Assembly: GCA_037127255.1 (NCBI GenBank)
Contig: JBANSL010000008.1
Location: 4,302,896-4,366,895, forward strand
Source of the DNA: Persicaria tinctoria
Lineage: Eukaryota; Streptophyta; Magnoliopsida; Caryophyllales; Polygonaceae
DNA length: 64,000 nucleotides
Reading direction: 5' to 3'
The notes beneath the pieces are model-generated. The model made no database searches. It saw nothing but the letters and a program-made list of their open reading frames with translations, and had not been told where the DNA came from. Position numbers and translations under genes: made by a program. Positions 62,746-64,000 of the stretch are shown here, piece by piece. How positions within the stretch are numbered: the first letter of the stretch is position 1; each line of letters starts with the position of its first letter.

Positions 62746-63035
62746 GAAAGAACCCAAAAGAAAAAGTGAGTTCAAGTATCATACATATGATACTCAATAT
62801 GACACAATACCATAGAATATTACCCAATCAAACATTAATAGTGGGTCCTATTTGATTTTTACTTACCCAAAAAAATTGAAAAAAAAAACAATTTTGATTC
62901 AAAAGGTGAAATAATATACTCATGTTAAATACCATGGTTGTGGAGTACCAAATATCAAAACGAGGTGGATGAGAGAGAATTGATAAAAAATGTAAGTTAT
63001 GATACTCAATATGAGTATCATGGTTAAAGATGCTC
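62670..63035. mobile_element. PIF/Harbinger-type MITE (GAGCATCTT ends)
   Basis: GAGCATCTTCAATGG at the left and the complement of GAGCATCTTTAACC at the right lie between TAA trinucleotides at 62667-62669 and 63036-63038. The element is 366 bp, AT-rich and non-coding. Confidence 0.75.
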
Positions 63036-63360
63036 TAATTATTGGTACCAACACCAAGTTTCAATATTTTATCACGCACGAGTTGCATTTGTTGAAACAA
63101 CTTATAATCCATAGACTCACTCATCCATATATTTATAGATTAAATACTACATCCGTTTAAAAATATAAGTTATTTTAGACATTTGCACATAAATTAAGGA
63201 AATCATAAACTTATGGTTCGTTTGCATAACCACATTCACTAAATTATCCACAACTCTATTGGAACTCATTCCATTACCGCAATCCATTGAGTGGGTGAAA
63301 TATTTGGATAACCTCGTTTATATTTTTTTTTTTTACTCTCGATTCACTTTAGAAATATTT

Positions 63361-63440
63361 TCTAAAATGAAAAAGGTATTGTTGTGCAATTTAGTAAGCA
63401 TTTCTAAAATGAAAAAGGTATTGTTGTGCAATTTAGTAGC
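63361..63440. repeat. 42-bp tandem repeat, two units
   Basis: 'tctaaaatgaaaaaggtatt' followed by 'gttgtgcaatttagta' occurs at 63361 and again at 63403. Confidence 0.9.
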
Positions 63441-63473
63441 TTACGTGTTGCCAATAGTTTCTGCGTTGGCTTA

Positions 63474-63897
63474 GAGCATCTGCACCCATGGGGTTCCCCT
63501 TCCCCTATATAGGCTTCCCCATCCTTACTTATAGACGTGGGATCAACCCTATCGTGGGGAGGGGAAGGAGAAACCTTAGTGAGATGGGGTAACCCCAATA
63601 CCCCATCCCCTTCCCCAACCCCTTTTTGTTTTAAAAAAATTATAAAAGTGAGTCTTATATTTTGTTTATGTATTTTATATTTTGTGGATTAAATTTTGAT
63701 TGGTTTGAAATATACGGTGGGATGATGGATATATATAAATATAATTAACAATAATGGAATGGGGTAAACTTATATATGGACGTGGGTTAAAAATCATAAA
63801 ACCTTAAAGGATGGGGTAGAGTTAGTGGAAAATGGGCCGGTGTCAAAATATTACGAGGGGAGAGACGAATAGGGTTAACCCATGAGTGCTGATACTC
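63474..63897. mobile_element. Probable MITE with GAGCATCTGCACCCATGGGGTT end
   Basis: The left end resembles the complement of the right end (GAGTATCAGCACTCATGGGTT). Flanking triplets are tta and cta, so the PIF-like target repeat is imperfect. The interior has GGGG/CCCC-rich patches near both ends. Confidence 0.6.
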
Positions 63898-63924
63898 CTA
63901 CCAATAAACTCACTTCAAAATTAT

Positions 63925-64000
63925 AGATAAATTACAAAAATCGTCCTCTAAATAACATATTTTTCACTTAACCATCCACTATAATTCAAATTACACAAAA
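63925..64000. mobile_element. Edge of a fold-back / MULE-like element, cut by the window end
   Basis: The sequence 'ttcacttaaccatccac' with 'attcaaattacacaaaa' matches the arm of the element at 17187-17876 ('ttcacttaaccacccc', 'attcaaaattacagaaaa') in the same order. The rest lies beyond the window. Confidence 0.6.

Overview
The window is plant nuclear DNA, most likely a eudicot. It is AT-rich, its genes have introns with GT-AG borders, TATA boxes lie upstream of TC-rich leaders, and it is crowded with plant transposon families (MITEs, LINEs, a SINE, a TRIM, Copia LTR pieces, a Helitron). Species cannot be fixed by eye. Four genes are complete with every splice junction in phase; the rest is mostly mobile DNA and its debris.

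Region by region: 1-10.5 kb is intergenic, with a Stowaway MITE, hAT MITEs with perfect 8-bp target duplications, a 5'-truncated LINE, a second non-LTR insertion, a tRNA-derived SINE and an array of near-palindromes. 10.75-14.8 kb holds a 7-exon Sec14/CRAL-TRIO gene with a young TRIM retrotransposon (identical LTRs) in intron 3. 17-22.8 kb holds a fold-back element, a Stowaway MITE split by a hAT MITE, a PIF/Harbinger-type element carrying an OVATE gene fragment and Copia LTR sequence, and a LINE tail. 22.8-29.5 kb is mostly unexplained intergenic DNA with one pyrimidine-rich MITE. 29.5-33.0 kb is a 10-exon ACL5-type thermospermine synthase gene. 33.2-35.0 kb has MITEs and a Helitron. 35.5-37.5 kb is an 8-exon HAD-family nucleotidase-like gene with one GC-AG intron. 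37.9-40.3 kb has more MITEs. 40.3-46.8 kb is a near full-length but broken L1-type LINE. 46.9-49.7 kb holds a DUF3339 pseudogene, a Copia LTR piece and a Pack-MULE-like element. 50.3-54.1 kb is a 9-exon 9-lipoxygenase gene on the minus strand, with duplicated DNA upstream to 56.6 kb. 57.7-61.3 kb is an unclassified element bounded by inverted repeats that carries a Myb/SANT-like gene, a broken FAR1-domain gene and a 55-bp minisatellite. 61.3-64 kb has a LINE tail, two MITEs and the edge of another fold-back element.

The four genes are independent units (lipid transfer, polyamine-based xylem control, nucleotide dephosphorylation, oxylipin synthesis), not a pathway cluster. No previously undescribed system is demonstrated. 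The most unexplained structures are the 57.7-61.3 kb element, the palindrome array at 8.6-9.0 kb, and the gene-carrying DNA elements at 19.3-21.8 and 48.8-49.7 kb.
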